Notes under the pieces: model-generated
Database searches by the model: none
Told to the model about the DNA's origin: nothing
Seen by the model: only the letters and a program-made list of their open reading frames with translations
Made by a program: the position numbers and the translations under genes
Part shown: one piece after another, positions 52,869 to 61,877 of the stretch
Position numbering within the stretch: the stretch's first letter is position 1
How the letters are laid out: every line of letters starts with the position of its first letter
Source of the DNA: Anaerotruncus sp.
GTDB taxonomy: Bacteria; Bacillota; Clostridia; Oscillospirales; Ruminococcaceae
Direction: 5' to 3'
DNA: 64,000 nt
NCBI GenBank assembly: GCA_021770005.1
Contig: JAETRV010000001.1
Coordinates: 1 to 64,000 of the forward strand

Positions 52869-52963
52869 TAATTGATTTTGACCAGGTTTGCGCAGGGATT
52901 CTGCGCAAAAGCGGTACTTCTATGGAAAAGGCTCTGGAAAGCCAGCATGCAGGAGGAACAAAG

Positions 52964-54760
52964 ATGCAGAAAAAACAGATCCAAAACCGGCTTGTCAGCT
53001 TGATGCTTGCCTTAACAGTTTGTATAGGGATTCAAGCGGCGCCAGCTGCGGTGCAGGGCGGTTATAACGATCTCGAAACGATTACAAGCCATGTCAATCT
53101 GTCGATCCCGCAGGGATTGACGGTTTCCCGTCCGAGCGGGCAGCTCACAACGCCCGCTTCTGCCTACTTTATTGCGGGCAGCTCAGACCCCGACCTGCCG
53201 CTGACCATCAATGGGCAGACGATCGAACGGCGGGGTGTGCGGGGCAGCTTTGGAATCTATGTCGCGCTTGATGTGGGAACCAACCGGTTTGTATTGGAGC
53301 AGGGCAGCGCGCGCGAAGAGGTTGTCATCGTGCGGGGAAACGCTGCCGCCGAAGCCGCAACCACGAAAGTGATTTCCCGGATGGCGCCCGCCTACGATTG
53401 CGCGACCTTCAGCGGCGAGACAATCACCCTCTCCTGTGTAGCGCCTTCGGGGGCAAGCGTCACCGCGACGATCGGCAACAGGCGGGTCACGCTTGAGCAG
53501 AGCGCCGCGACCGCCCAGGCAGGCGTTCCCGCTACCTTTACCGCCAAGCTCACAGCGGGCGAAGTCAGCGGCACCAAAGACCTTGGCAAGGTTGTCTACA
53601 CCCTCAACGGCCAGACCGATTTTGAATCGGAGGGGAAAGTTTACATAACCGGGTCGGGGAGCCGGCTGGCGGTACAGGTCAAAAATGATGCTACAGTGGT
53701 TTACAGCGATGCACAACGTAGCCGGTTCATTGACACCGCCAAACTGGGCGGGATTGACACGGTAAAAGACATCGACGGCGACCTTTACGAGTTATCGACC
53801 GGCGGGTGGGTTCCGCGGGAGGCAGTGCAGCCGCTGACCGAAGAGGTCCCGCTTCGGCTGTCAGTGGAGCAGACCCTCTTTGGCGCAACCGACGATGGGA
53901 ATGGCGAGGTCTACTCATTCCCCGGCAGTGCACGTCCGATGGTCCGCTCCTATCAGGACAGCGAAAAGCTGTTTGTGCGGCTGTGCAACACCACCATGAG
54001 CAGCAATGCACTCTCCGAACTGAAAGCGGCGGTTTCTGAAAGCCGGGTGTTCAGCGGGGCGGCTGTTTCCCAAAAGGATGGGTATGTCGACCTGACATTC
54101 CAACTTTCGGGAAATCGCGACCTGTGGGGCTACGATATCACCTATGGCAAAGAGGGCGGGATCAACGTCTTTGCAAAATATAAGCCTTCTCTTCAGCAGG
54201 GAAACCGCCCACTCTCCGGGATTACAATTGCGGTCGATGCGGGGCATGGTGGGGATGATCCAGGCGCGGTTGGAATTCCGGGAACCAAGGCCGCGATGGA
54301 GAAGGACATCAACCTTGCCACCGCAATCGCGGTGCAGAAGCGTCTGGAATCCTTGGGCGCGACCGTCCTGATGACCCGCGCCACCGATGAGAACCCGCCA
54401 ATCAACGACCGGATGCAGAGTACGGTGGATGCAGACCTGTTTATCTCACTCCACTGCAACAGCATCTCCTATGACCGCGATACCAACAAGGCAGGCGGCA
54501 CCGAAGTTTACTATTATGAGGACCAGTCCCAACAGCTTGCCCAGACCCTCGCGGCCAATGTAGCGGATTACACCGGCCGCACCAACCGAGGCGCGAAGTT
54601 TTCGGCTTTCCGGGTGACCCTCAATACCTATGCCCCAGCGGTGTTGGTTGAGATGGGGTTCCTCACCAATCCTGCCGAGTATGACGCGATGACCAGCCGG
54701 TCGGGTATCTTCCGGACTGCCAACGCGATTGGGGATGGGGTGCTCGCGGTTTTTCGCTAA
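52964..54760 (+). CDS. Secreted N-acetylmuramoyl-L-alanine amidase (Amidase_3)
   Basis: A 598-residue exported peptidoglycan hydrolase. A signal peptide (about 1-27) is followed by beta-rich N-terminal domains (to about 410), including an AMIN-like part, and then a zinc amidase: VDAGHGGDDPGAVG (His428), Glu in AMEKDINLA, His in FISLHCNSIS, and catalytic Glu in LVEMGFLTN. It cleaves the amide bond between MurNAc and the stem peptide. The start at 52964 has CAGGAGG upstream; the frame extends through the riboswitch terminator but that part is not coding. It is the first gene under the SAM-I riboswitch. Confidence 0.93.
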   Translation: MQKKQIQNRLVSLMLALTVCIGIQAAPAAVQGGYNDLETITSHVNLSIPQGLTVSRPSGQLTTPASAYFIAGSSDPDLPLTINGQTIERRGVRGSFGIYVALDVGTNRFVLEQGSAREEVVIVRGNAAAEAATTKVISRMAPAYDCATFSGETITLSCVAPSGASVTATIGNRRVTLEQSAATAQAGVPATFTAKLTAGEVSGTKDLGKVVYTLNGQTDFESEGKVYITGSGSRLAVQVKNDATVVYSDAQRSRFIDTAKLGGIDTVKDIDGDLYELSTGGWVPREAVQPLTEEVPLRLSVEQTLFGATDDGNGEVYSFPGSARPMVRSYQDSEKLFVRLCNTTMSSNALSELKAAVSESRVFSGAAVSQKDGYVDLTFQLSGNRDLWGYDITYGKEGGINVFAKYKPSLQQGNRPLSGITIAVDAGHGGDDPGAVGIPGTKAAMEKDINLATAIAVQKRLESLGATVLMTRATDENPPINDRMQSTVDADLFISLHCNSISYDRDTNKAGGTEVYYYEDQSQQLAQTLAANVADYTGRTNRGAKFSAFRVTLNTYAPAVLVEMGFLTNPAEYDAMTSRSGIFRTANAIGDGVLAVFR

Positions 54761-54805
54761 AAACCTGTTAGAACCTAAGAGCTTGTCCAGCATCTAAAGC
54801 TTTAC

Positions 54806-54880
54806 GCAATTTTTCTCGAAAAATTGCGGGGTCGAGGGGCAGCGCCCCCGCCACCGCGCGCACGCGGCGGAATGCTCCTG
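54806..54880. repeat. Hairpin cluster between amidase and DUF4241 gene
   Basis: GCAATTTTTC/GAAAAATTGC is a perfect stem (54806-54827), followed by GGGGC/GCCCC and CCGCGCG/CGCGGCGG stems. It looks like a mosaic intergenic repeat; the first hairpin may slow or end transcription. Confidence 0.5.
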
Positions 54881-54924
54881 AGAAGCCCCTGCAAAAGGAT
54901 TTGAATAGAGGAGTGTGTGGAAGG

Positions 54925-55557
54925 ATGTATCTGAATGAACCGCTTTTGAAAGCGGTATCCGCAGGGGATGCCGCCAAATTTCTCAAGGCGGGGGAATCCC
55001 TTCGCTGTCAGTCGCTGGGGGAGCTGTGGCTTCCAAGCGGGAAAATCGTTGCGAACGATCCCTGTTGTCTGTTTGAGGGAGCGCCGTTCACAAGGACGGT
55101 CCCTCCCGGCCGCTATCCGGTGACCCTCTGGGTCTGGGAGGACGGCAATGACAAACGGGTCGCGTTTGCCGGTCTGCGGTTCCGGGAGGGACTGCCTGTG
55201 CGGTTTGAGATGGCGCTGCTCGAAGAGCAGGACACCGCGGAGCTTTCGGAAGACGGGTTTTACGGCTATGGGGTGGACAGCGGGACCGGCGGGTTCATGG
55301 ATGAACAGACCTTCCTCCGCCTGGCCGAACTGATGGATAAATGGGAGGATGGGAGCTTTTCGGCGTTGGACAATGCGCTGGAAGAGAGCTATGTGCATAC
55401 CTATTCGACCGCAAACGTCCAGCTTCCGGACAGCGAACACAACGTCGCGGCGTTTTCAAGCGGCTGGGGGGACGGCGGATATCCCTCCTACTGGGGATTT
55501 GATAAGGATGGCCAGCTCTGCTGCCTGATAACGGATTTTTGTATCCTCGATCTGTGA
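54925..55557 (+). CDS. DUF4241 protein
   Basis: A 210-residue soluble protein matching the DUF4241 layout: LWLPSGKIVANDPCC near the start, PPGRYPVTLWVW, an acidic YGVDSGTGGFMDEQTF, and SSGWGDGGYPSYWGFDKDG near the end. The function of the family is not established. The ATG at 54925 is chosen over the TTG at 54901, but the ribosome site is not clear-cut. It lies between the riboswitch-linked amidase and metK on the same strand. Confidence 0.78.
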   Translation: MYLNEPLLKAVSAGDAAKFLKAGESLRCQSLGELWLPSGKIVANDPCCLFEGAPFTRTVPPGRYPVTLWVWEDGNDKRVAFAGLRFREGLPVRFEMALLEEQDTAELSEDGFYGYGVDSGTGGFMDEQTFLRLAELMDKWEDGSFSALDNALEESYVHTYSTANVQLPDSEHNVAAFSSGWGDGGYPSYWGFDKDGQLCCLITDFCILDL

Positions 55558-55667
55558 CGCGACAGAACCAAGAAAAAGTTGCCCGGGCTGTGGATGCTGC
55601 AGGCCGCAGCGCTGGGTATTTATATAAAAAACCCACAACTGTTCAGCAAAAAGGAGTTTGATTTTTT

Positions 55668-56849
55668 ATGGCGAAGTATCTTTTTACATCCGAATCGGTT
55701 ACCGAAGGACATCCGGACAAAATCTGCGACCAGATTTCAGACGCGGTGCTCGACGCGATTATCGCGAATGACCCCGGGGCGCGTGTCGCTTGTGAAACAG
55801 CGGTGACCACCGGCATGGTGATGATTATGGGGGAAATTTCTACAAAATGTTATGTGGATATTCCGGCAATCGCGCGCAAAACGATCCAGGAGATCGGCTA
55901 TGACCGCGCGAAATACGGGTTTGACTGCAAGACCTGTGCGGTGCTGACCAGCATTGACGAGCAGTCTGGGGACATCGCAATGGGCGTGGACGACGCGCTT
56001 GAGTACCGCGACGGCGATACCAGCAAGGAGGACGCGACCGGTGCAGGAGATCAGGGGATGATGTTCGGCTATGCGAGCGACGAAACCCCTGAGCTGATGC
56101 CGATGCCGATCTCGCTGGCGCATAAACTGGCAAAACAGCTCACCAAGGTGCGCAAAGAGGGGGTCCTGTCCTATCTGCGTCCGGACGGCAAGACCCAGGT
56201 CACGATCGAATATGAGGATGACCGCCCGACACGGGTGGATGCGGTGGTTATCTCCAACCAGCATGCCCCCGAGGTTTCGCTCGAGCAGATCCGCGCAGAT
56301 GTGATTGAAAAGGTCATCAAGGAGATCGTGCCCGCCAATCTGATGGACGAAAACACCAAGATTTTTGTCAACCCGACCGGACGGTTTGTAATCGGCGGCC
56401 CGCAGGGGGATTCCGGCCTGACCGGGCGCAAGATCATTGTCGATACCTACGGCGGCGCCGGACGGCATGGCGGCGGCGCATTTTCGGGCAAAGACCCCAC
56501 AAAGGTTGACCGTTCGGCCGCCTACGCGGCGCGCTATGTCGCCAAGAATATTGTTGCGGCAAAGCTCGCCAGACGTTGCGAGGTTCAGCTTGCCTATGCA
56601 ATCGGCGTGGCGCATCCGGTTTCGGTCAATGTCAACACCTTCGGCACCGGCTCGGTCCCGGATGAGAAGCTGGAGCAGGCGGTAAAAGCCGTGTTCGATC
56701 TGCGGCCTGCCGCGATCATCCGCGCACTCGATCTGCGCCGCCCGATCTACCGCCAGCTTGCCGCTTACGGCCATATGGGGCGCGAGGATCTCGGAGTCAC
56801 ATGGGAGAAAACCGACAAAGTTGACGCGCTTTTGGAGGCAGCCCGGTAA
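55668..56849 (+). CDS. metK: S-adenosylmethionine synthetase
   Basis: A 393-residue enzyme that makes SAM from methionine and [23 protein letters not shown] (start), [15 protein letters not shown] and [20 protein letters not shown] are all family signatures, and the length is standard. The ribosome site is AAAAAGGAG. No SAM riboswitch lies directly ahead of it; the nearest one is almost 3 kb upstream, before the amidase, so control by read-through is possible but weak. A long hairpin follows its stop. Confidence 0.96.
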   Translation: MAKYLFTSESVTEGHPDKICDQISDAVLDAIIANDPGARVACETAVTTGMVMIMGEISTKCYVDIPAIARKTIQEIGYDRAKYGFDCKTCAVLTSIDEQSGDIAMGVDDALEYRDGDTSKEDATGAGDQGMMFGYASDETPELMPMPISLAHKLAKQLTKVRKEGVLSYLRPDGKTQVTIEYEDDRPTRVDAVVISNQHAPEVSLEQIRADVIEKVIKEIVPANLMDENTKIFVNPTGRFVIGGPQGDSGLTGRKIIVDTYGGAGRHGGGAFSGKDPTKVDRSAAYAARYVAKNIVAAKLARRCEVQLAYAIGVAHPVSVNVNTFGTGSVPDEKLEQAVKAVFDLRPAAIIRALDLRRPIYRQLAAYGHMGREDLGVTWEKTDKVDALLEAAR

Positions 56850-56868
56850 AAATCTCAGAAATGCAAAC

Positions 56869-56911
56869 AAAAAATCACCTTTCTGCATAGGATGCAGGGA
56901 GGTGATTTTTT
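56869..56911 (+). terminator. Terminator-like hairpin that contains the next gene's ribosome site
   Basis: AAAAAATCACCTTTCTGCAT pairs with the mirror arm ending AGGTGATTTTTT (20 bp, two G-U) around AGG. The 3' arm holds GGGAGGTGA, the ribosome site of the gene at 56912, and its T-run touches the ATG. It can end the metK transcript or hide the ribosome site. Confidence 0.8.
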
Positions 56912-57244
56912 ATGGTGGAAATAATCCTTTGGTTGACCGTGGCAGCGTTGGCATGTGTGGGGTTTGTGCAGGTCTGTACCTGGATTTCAATCCGAATGGG
57001 CAGCAGGCGCAGCCGGGTGTTCCGGGTGTTCCCAATCGGCGGGGAAGGACGTACTGACGACCAGCTTGCACAGGTCTACTCCTGCCTGCAATGGGAGGCG
57101 AATCCTTCCCAACAGGTCTATGTCCTCTATGATGCAGGCTTGGATGAAGGCGGTGTACGGGAATGCCGGGTGCTCACCAGCGGCACCGGCATCCGGTTTG
57201 TACAATCGGCTGAGGAACTGGATGCACTGCTCACTGGGACGTGA
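56912..57244 (+). CDS. Small membrane protein of unknown function
   Basis: A 110-residue protein with one N-terminal membrane helix (about 3-25, EIILWLTVAALACVGFVQVC) and a cytoplasmic domain (about 30-110) with short strands and helices (QQVYVLYDAGLDEGGVRECR). I do not recognise it. Its ribosome site GGGAGGTG is perfect in sequence but locked in the metK hairpin, so translation may need a shorter transcript or unfolding. recD2 follows with its own promoter. Confidence 0.65.
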   Translation: MVEIILWLTVAALACVGFVQVCTWISIRMGSRRSRVFRVFPIGGEGRTDDQLAQVYSCLQWEANPSQQVYVLYDAGLDEGGVRECRVLTSGTGIRFVQSAEELDALLTGT

Positions 57245-57249
57245 AAATA

Positions 57250-57278
57250 TTTACATTTTCCCCGATCCGTATTATACT
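57250..57278 (+). promoter_or_regulatory. recD2 promoter
   Basis: TTTACA, 17 bases, TATACT, 39 bases before the GTG start. Confidence 0.7.
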
Positions 57279-57316
57279 AAATAAAACAAGCATTTGGATG
57301 AGGGGATGGTGCGTAG

Positions 57317-59533
57317 GTGGAAAGCGCAGAGCTTTACAGGCTGGAAGGCAGTGTGGAAACGATCGTATTTCACAATCCGGAAAACGGCTATACTGTGCTT
57401 GAGCTGGCAACCGACGAGGAACTGGTGACTGTCGTCGGTGAGTTTTCTGACATCTCGGTGGGGGAGACGTTGATCGTCACCGGCTCCTACTCCAACCATC
57501 CCAAATATGGCCTACAGCTGAAAGCGCAGATTTATGAACGGCTGATGCCCGCGACCGCAACCGCGATTGCAAGTTACCTCGCCTCTGGGGCGATCAAGGG
57601 GATCGGGCCGGCCATCGCCAAAAAACTGGTGCAGGCGTTCGGGGACGAGACCCTCACGATCATCGAGCAGGACCCGGAACAGTTGACGAAAATCCGGGGA
57701 ATTACAGCAAAAAAAGCAGAAAAAATTTCCAATGAGTATAAAAAATTATTTGGAATCCGTACCGTTATGCTGTTCCTTGCCAAATTTGGGGTGCCTGCGG
57801 CGTTTGCCATCAAGACATGGAAAAAATTTGGCCTTTCTGCGCAGGAGAAGGTATCGCAAAATCCGTATATCCTTTGCTGTGAGGAAATCGGTATCGAGTT
57901 TGAAACTGCGGATGCGATTGCCCGCCAAAGCGGGGTCCAACCGGATGGGCCCGAGCGGATTTCTGCGGGGCTTCAGCATATCCTGCGCCACAACACCAAC
58001 AACGGTCATGTCTGCCTGCCGGAACGCAAGCTGATTGAGGTCTGCCAGCCGCTGCTCGAGGTAGACAGCCACCTGATCGGGGATGCGCTGGATATGCTGA
58101 TTGAACAGAACGAACTGGTCCGGATCGAGGTGGACGGGGAAGCGTTCATCTATCTGCCGCGGTATTATGAGGCGGAATGCTATATCGCCAGCAAGCTCGC
58201 GCTGATGCTGAGCAGCCGCCCGGAGGGGGTCGTGGCGGATATCGGCGGGGTGATCGACAGCCTCGAACAAAAGCAGGGGATTCAGTATGCGCGGCTCCAG
58301 CGGGAAGCGATTATCACTGCGATTACCCAGCCTTTGATGGTCCTGACCGGTGGCCCCGGGACCGGCAAAACCACCGCGATTTCGGCGATTATCCGCCTGC
58401 TGACCCAGATGGGTGCAAAGGTTGCGCTGGCGGCTCCGACCGGGCGGGCCGCAAAACGGATGTCCGATCTCACCAATGTGGAGGCCAAGACGGTGCACCG
58501 GCTGCTCGAGGTCGATTTTGGGGATGGCAGCGGCATCACTCGCTTTAAGCGCAACGAGAAAAACCCGCTCCCCTTTGAGGCGGTCATCATCGACGAGACC
58601 TCAATGATGGATGCCCTGCTCTTTGAATCGCTTCTGCGTGCGCTGCGGTTTTCCTGTCGGCTGATCCTCGTCGGCGATCCGGATCAGCTTCCGTCGGTTG
58701 GGGCGGGCAACATCCTTGGGGATCTGATCGAGAGCGGCGAGGTGCCGGTGGTGCATCTCACCGAGATCTTCCGGCAGGCGGCGCAGAGCCTGATTATCAC
58801 CAATGCCCACGCGATTGTGACGGGGGAATATCCCCGGCTGGACGTGCGGGACAACGACTTTTTCTTCCTGCCCGATAGCTCGACTGCCCGGATTGCGGCA
58901 ACCACCGCCGACCTCTGCGCCCGCCGCTTGCCCAACCGTTACGGCTACTCGCCGCTCTGGGACATTCAGGTCATCGCACCCACTCGGGTGGGCGCAGTCG
59001 GAACCGGCGAGCTGAATCGGGTGTTGCAGGAGACCCTCAACCCGCCCGACCCTTCCAAAAAGGAGTTCAAGGCAGGGACAGCGGTCTTTCGCGAGGGGGA
59101 CAAGGTCATGCAGATCCGCAACAACTATGACCTGATCTGGGAGAAGGAGGACGGCGAGGAAGGGATGGGAATCTTCAACGGGGACATCGGGGTTATCGAG
59201 CTGATTAACCGGCCGTCCTCCTCCATTGTAATCCGGTTCGACGACCGGCTTGCCGAATATTCGTTTGATATGGCGAACGAGCTGGAGCTGGCGTATGCCA
59301 TCACGGTGCATAAGAGCCAGGGCAACGAATACGACGCGGTGATTATGCCGCTCATGGACGGCCGCAGCCGGATGTACTACCGCAATCTGCTCTACACAGC
59401 GGTGACCCGCGCCAAACGGCTGTTGATCCTGCTCGGCTCCCGCCGGACGATCTATTACATGGTGGACAACCATAAAAAATCCCGCCGGTATACCAATCTG
59501 GTGCACCTGCTGGGCGAGGTCTGCAATGGGTGA
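57317..59533 (+). CDS. recD2: RecD2-type DNA helicase
   Basis: A 738-residue SF1B 5'-3' helicase. An OB-like N-terminus (VETIVFHNPENGYTVLELA) and helix-hairpin-helix region (IKGIGPAIAKKLVQAFG) lead to Walker A GGPGTGKTTAI (345-355), the DEAD-box-like IIDETSMMD (motif II), VGDPDQLPSVGAGNILGDL (motif III) and AITVHKSQGNEYDAV (motif V/VI region). It acts in DNA repair without RecBC. GTG start. It overlaps comF by 8 bases. Confidence 0.95.
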   Translation: MESAELYRLEGSVETIVFHNPENGYTVLELATDEELVTVVGEFSDISVGETLIVTGSYSNHPKYGLQLKAQIYERLMPATATAIASYLASGAIKGIGPAIAKKLVQAFGDETLTIIEQDPEQLTKIRGITAKKAEKISNEYKKLFGIRTVMLFLAKFGVPAAFAIKTWKKFGLSAQEKVSQNPYILCCEEIGIEFETADAIARQSGVQPDGPERISAGLQHILRHNTNNGHVCLPERKLIEVCQPLLEVDSHLIGDALDMLIEQNELVRIEVDGEAFIYLPRYYEAECYIASKLALMLSSRPEGVVADIGGVIDSLEQKQGIQYARLQREAIITAITQPLMVLTGGPGTGKTTAISAIIRLLTQMGAKVALAAPTGRAAKRMSDLTNVEAKTVHRLLEVDFGDGSGITRFKRNEKNPLPFEAVIIDETSMMDALLFESLLRALRFSCRLILVGDPDQLPSVGAGNILGDLIESGEVPVVHLTEIFRQAAQSLIITNAHAIVTGEYPRLDVRDNDFFFLPDSSTARIAATTADLCARRLPNRYGYSPLWDIQVIAPTRVGAVGTGELNRVLQETLNPPDPSKKEFKAGTAVFREGDKVMQIRNNYDLIWEKEDGEEGMGIFNGDIGVIELINRPSSSIVIRFDDRLAEYSFDMANELELAYAITVHKSQGNEYDAVIMPLMDGRSRMYYRNLLYTAVTRAKRLLILLGSRRTIYYMVDNHKKSRRYTNLVHLLGEVCNG

Positions 59534-60254
59534 GCCGCTGCGGGAAACGCTGCTCCGCCTGCTCTTCCCGCACAGATGCTTCTGTTGTGCGGCGCTGCTC
59601 CCGGACAACGGGTATCTTTGTCCCGCATGTGCCGCTGCTCTGCCGCGCATTCAGCCGGATTTCTTCCCCAAACTGCCCCCTTTTGCCCGGGTGGTTACAC
59701 CGCTCTATTATAAAGCGGGCGTCCGTGATGGCATCCACCGGTTCAAATACGATGGGAGGTCGTACTATGCCGCATTTTTAGCGGGCCTGATGGCGGAGCG
59801 GTTGTTGGAACTTCCCGGCCTGCCCCAGTTTGACCTGTTGACCTATGTGCCGCCTGCCCCGCATAAGTTGCGGGAGCGCGGGTTCTGCCCTGCTGGGATG
59901 CTTGCCCGGCAGCTTTCGGGACGGCTCGGGCTCAAAGTGCGGGATGGCCTGATTGGGCACACCGGAAACAGGGTCGCTCAGATGACCCTTTCAGGCCGCT
60001 CGGACCGGGAGGAAAACGCGCGGAAGTCGTTCGCGGGGGTGCGGGGCGTGCATCTGCATGGGGAACGGGTCCTGCTGGTGGACGATGTGCTGACTACCGG
60101 CTCGACCGCGCAGAGATGTGCCCACCTGCTTGCACGTGCAGGCGCGGGGGAAATCTGGCTGGTGACGGCTGCTGCAGTCCCGTATCAGGAATGGGAAACG
60201 TCGGACAGGCCGCCCTTTTATGAGAAAGGTGTTGAAAGGGACGGTATTTTGTAG
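59526..60254 (+). CDS. comF: ComF-family phosphoribosyltransferase-like protein
   Basis: A 242-residue protein: zinc fingers CFCCAALLPDNGYLCPAC at the N-terminus, YVPPAPHKLRERGFCPAGML, and the PRTase motif VLLVDDVLTTGSTAQRC near residue 180. ComF is linked to DNA uptake and single-strand DNA handling. It overlaps recD2, a partner in DNA processing. The mreB promoter lies across its last bases. Confidence 0.92.
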   Translation: MGEPLRETLLRLLFPHRCFCCAALLPDNGYLCPACAAALPRIQPDFFPKLPPFARVVTPLYYKAGVRDGIHRFKYDGRSYYAAFLAGLMAERLLELPGLPQFDLLTYVPPAPHKLRERGFCPAGMLARQLSGRLGLKVRDGLIGHTGNRVAQMTLSGRSDREENARKSFAGVRGVHLHGERVLLVDDVLTTGSTAQRCAHLLARAGAGEIWLVTAAAVPYQEWETSDRPPFYEKGVERDGIL

Positions 60255-60260
60255 TATAAT
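60232..60260 (+). promoter_or_regulatory. mreB promoter
   Basis: TTGAAA, 17 bases, TATAAT, overlapping the end of comF. Confidence 0.8.
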
Positions 60261-60332
60261 GCATACTGGACAAAGGAAAAAGACACCAGCCTTTGACATC
60301 AAGATATCGAAAAATCGGACAGGAGAACGCTT

Positions 60333-61349
60333 ATGGCATCGGTAGATATTGGAATTGATCTCGGAACAGCAACTGTGCTGGTATATGTCGGAGACCGGGG
60401 GATTGTGTTGCGGGAGCCGTCTGTCGTGGCGGTGAACAGCCGTACCGGCGAGGTTTTGAGTGTCGGACAGGATGCGCATGAGATGCTCGGGAAAACCCCT
60501 GCACAGATCACAGCGATCCGTCCTTTGGAGGAAGGAGTCATTTCTGACTACAAGATGACCGAAGAGATGATTAAGTATTTTCTGCGGAAAGCCTCCCCCG
60601 GGACGATGCTTAAGCCCCGGGTCGCTCTCTGTGTGCCTTCACTGATTACCGCAGTCGAAGCGCAGGCAGCGGTTGACGCAGCGGTCACAGCCGGGGCGCG
60701 CAGCGTCTATCTGATTGAGGAACCGGTTGCAGCGGCAATCGGTGCAGGGATTGAGCTGGCGCGTCCGAAAGGGAATATCATTCTCGATATTGGTGGCGGT
60801 ACAAGCGACATCGCGGTCCTTTCTTTGAATGGGATCGTCTGCAAAAATTCCATCAAGGTTGCGGGGGATAAGCTGAACAGCATGATTGTAAAGTATGTCC
60901 GCGCGGCCTATAACCTGTTGATTGGGGAACGGATGGCAGAGCAGCTCAAAATTGGGGCTGCAAGCATGGATGAGGATGCGCCGAACCTTGTCTATGAGGT
61001 GAAAGGGCGGCATCTGGTAAGCGGGCTTCCGGTACGGCAGATCATCTCACGCAAGGAACTGTATCCGGTGATTCATGACTGTGTGGTCGAGATCCGGGAC
61101 GCCGTACATGCGGTGGTCGAAAGGACGCCCCCGGAGCTGGTTGGCGACCTTTATGAAAACGGGCTTGTCATGACCGGCGGCGGCGCTCTGCTGCATGGGC
61201 TTGGGAAGTATCTCAGCAGGCATCTCAAGATGCCGGTCCATCTGGCGGAAAATCCGGTTGAGTGTGTCGCGATCGGTACGGGGCGGTCGTTTCAGTATAT
61301 TGACAAGCTGTATGATGGTTTTATTGCTTCGTCGATCCATAAACATTAA
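60333..61349 (+). CDS. mreB: MreB/Mbl-family actin-like cell-shape protein
   Basis: A 338-residue actin-like ATPase. The phosphate-1 loop is IGIDLGTATVLVYVGDRG, phosphate-2 ILDIGGGTSDIAVLSL, and the adenosine loop VMTGGGALLHGLGKYL. It forms membrane-bound filaments guiding wall synthesis. It stands alone, not with mreC/mreD, so it may be an Mbl or MreBH paralogue. Upstream promoter TTGAAA/TATAAT and ribosome site ACAGGAG. Confidence 0.93.
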   Translation: MASVDIGIDLGTATVLVYVGDRGIVLREPSVVAVNSRTGEVLSVGQDAHEMLGKTPAQITAIRPLEEGVISDYKMTEEMIKYFLRKASPGTMLKPRVALCVPSLITAVEAQAAVDAAVTAGARSVYLIEEPVAAAIGAGIELARPKGNIILDIGGGTSDIAVLSLNGIVCKNSIKVAGDKLNSMIVKYVRAAYNLLIGERMAEQLKIGAASMDEDAPNLVYEVKGRHLVSGLPVRQIISRKELYPVIHDCVVEIRDAVHAVVERTPPELVGDLYENGLVMTGGGALLHGLGKYLSRHLKMPVHLAENPVECVAIGTGRSFQYIDKLYDGFIASSIHKH

Positions 61350-61419
61350 AACAAGTGGATGTATAGAAACCTCCTTGGTACGGGATACTAGAAGTAGCCT
61401 GTTACAGAGGAGGTTTTTC

Positions 61420-61602
61420 ATGTCCATGACCGCAAAACAGCTCGCTGCACTTGAGGCACAGCTCGGTGAGGAGCAGGTGCAGAGCAAAAGGTACGCCTAT
61501 TATGCACGTCTGACCAGCGATCCGCGGCTGAAATCCCGGTTTGAACATATGGCTGCCTGCCATCAGAGCCACTATAACCGCCTGCTGGAGCAGCTGAATT
61601 GA
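61420..61602 (+). CDS. Small helical protein, possibly spore-coat or ferritin-like
   Basis: A 60-residue protein with two predicted helices (AALEAQLGEEQVQSKRYAYY and SRFEHMAACHQSHYNRLLEQ). The E-x-x-x-K/Y and HxxHY spacing resembles half of a ferritin-like bundle, and small spore-coat-annotated proteins in Clostridia look much like this. That reading is tentative. The ribosome site is GAGGAGG. A dispersed repeat begins 5 bases after its stop. Confidence 0.68.
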   Translation: MSMTAKQLAALEAQLGEEQVQSKRYAYYARLTSDPRLKSRFEHMAACHQSHYNRLLEQLN

Positions 61603-61607
61603 GAGCC

Positions 61608-61771
61608 TAGGGGCTGTTTGAAAAATCAAATTACCGTCTTTTTCTACAAGAAACGGCATCTGCTGCGTCAAAAATACGCGGAATACACAAAGTATTCCTG
61701 TGTTTTTCTTCTTGTACCTGCTCGTCTCTCATGAAAAATCCATCAATTTCTCTATTTTCAAACAAGCCCTA
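61608..61771. repeat. Dispersed inverted-end repeat, copy 5 (full length)
   Basis: Starts TAGGGGCTGTTTGAAAAATC-like sequence and ends TATTTTCAAACAAGCCCTA. About 164 bp, the only complete long copy; it carries the internal GAATAC/GTATTC hairpin seen also in copy 1. Confidence 0.85.
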
Positions 61772-61800
61772 CAGGGCGGATTCCCCATGCAAAAAAAGAA

Positions 61801-61829
61801 TTGTCAAGTTGCATAAAGTGTGCTATAAT
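61801..61829 (+). promoter_or_regulatory. Promoter of the DEAD-box gene
   Basis: TTGTCA, 17 bases, TATAAT. Confidence 0.75.
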
Positions 61830-61877
61830 GTCAATATAGAAGATCGATTTTAAAGGCAAAGGACCGAACAGACACTT

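Noticed and set aside
52826-52963. Amidase start at 52826, adding 46 residues.
   Set aside because: This part overlaps the riboswitch closing stem and terminator; the ATG at 52964 has AGGAGG and begins a signal peptide.
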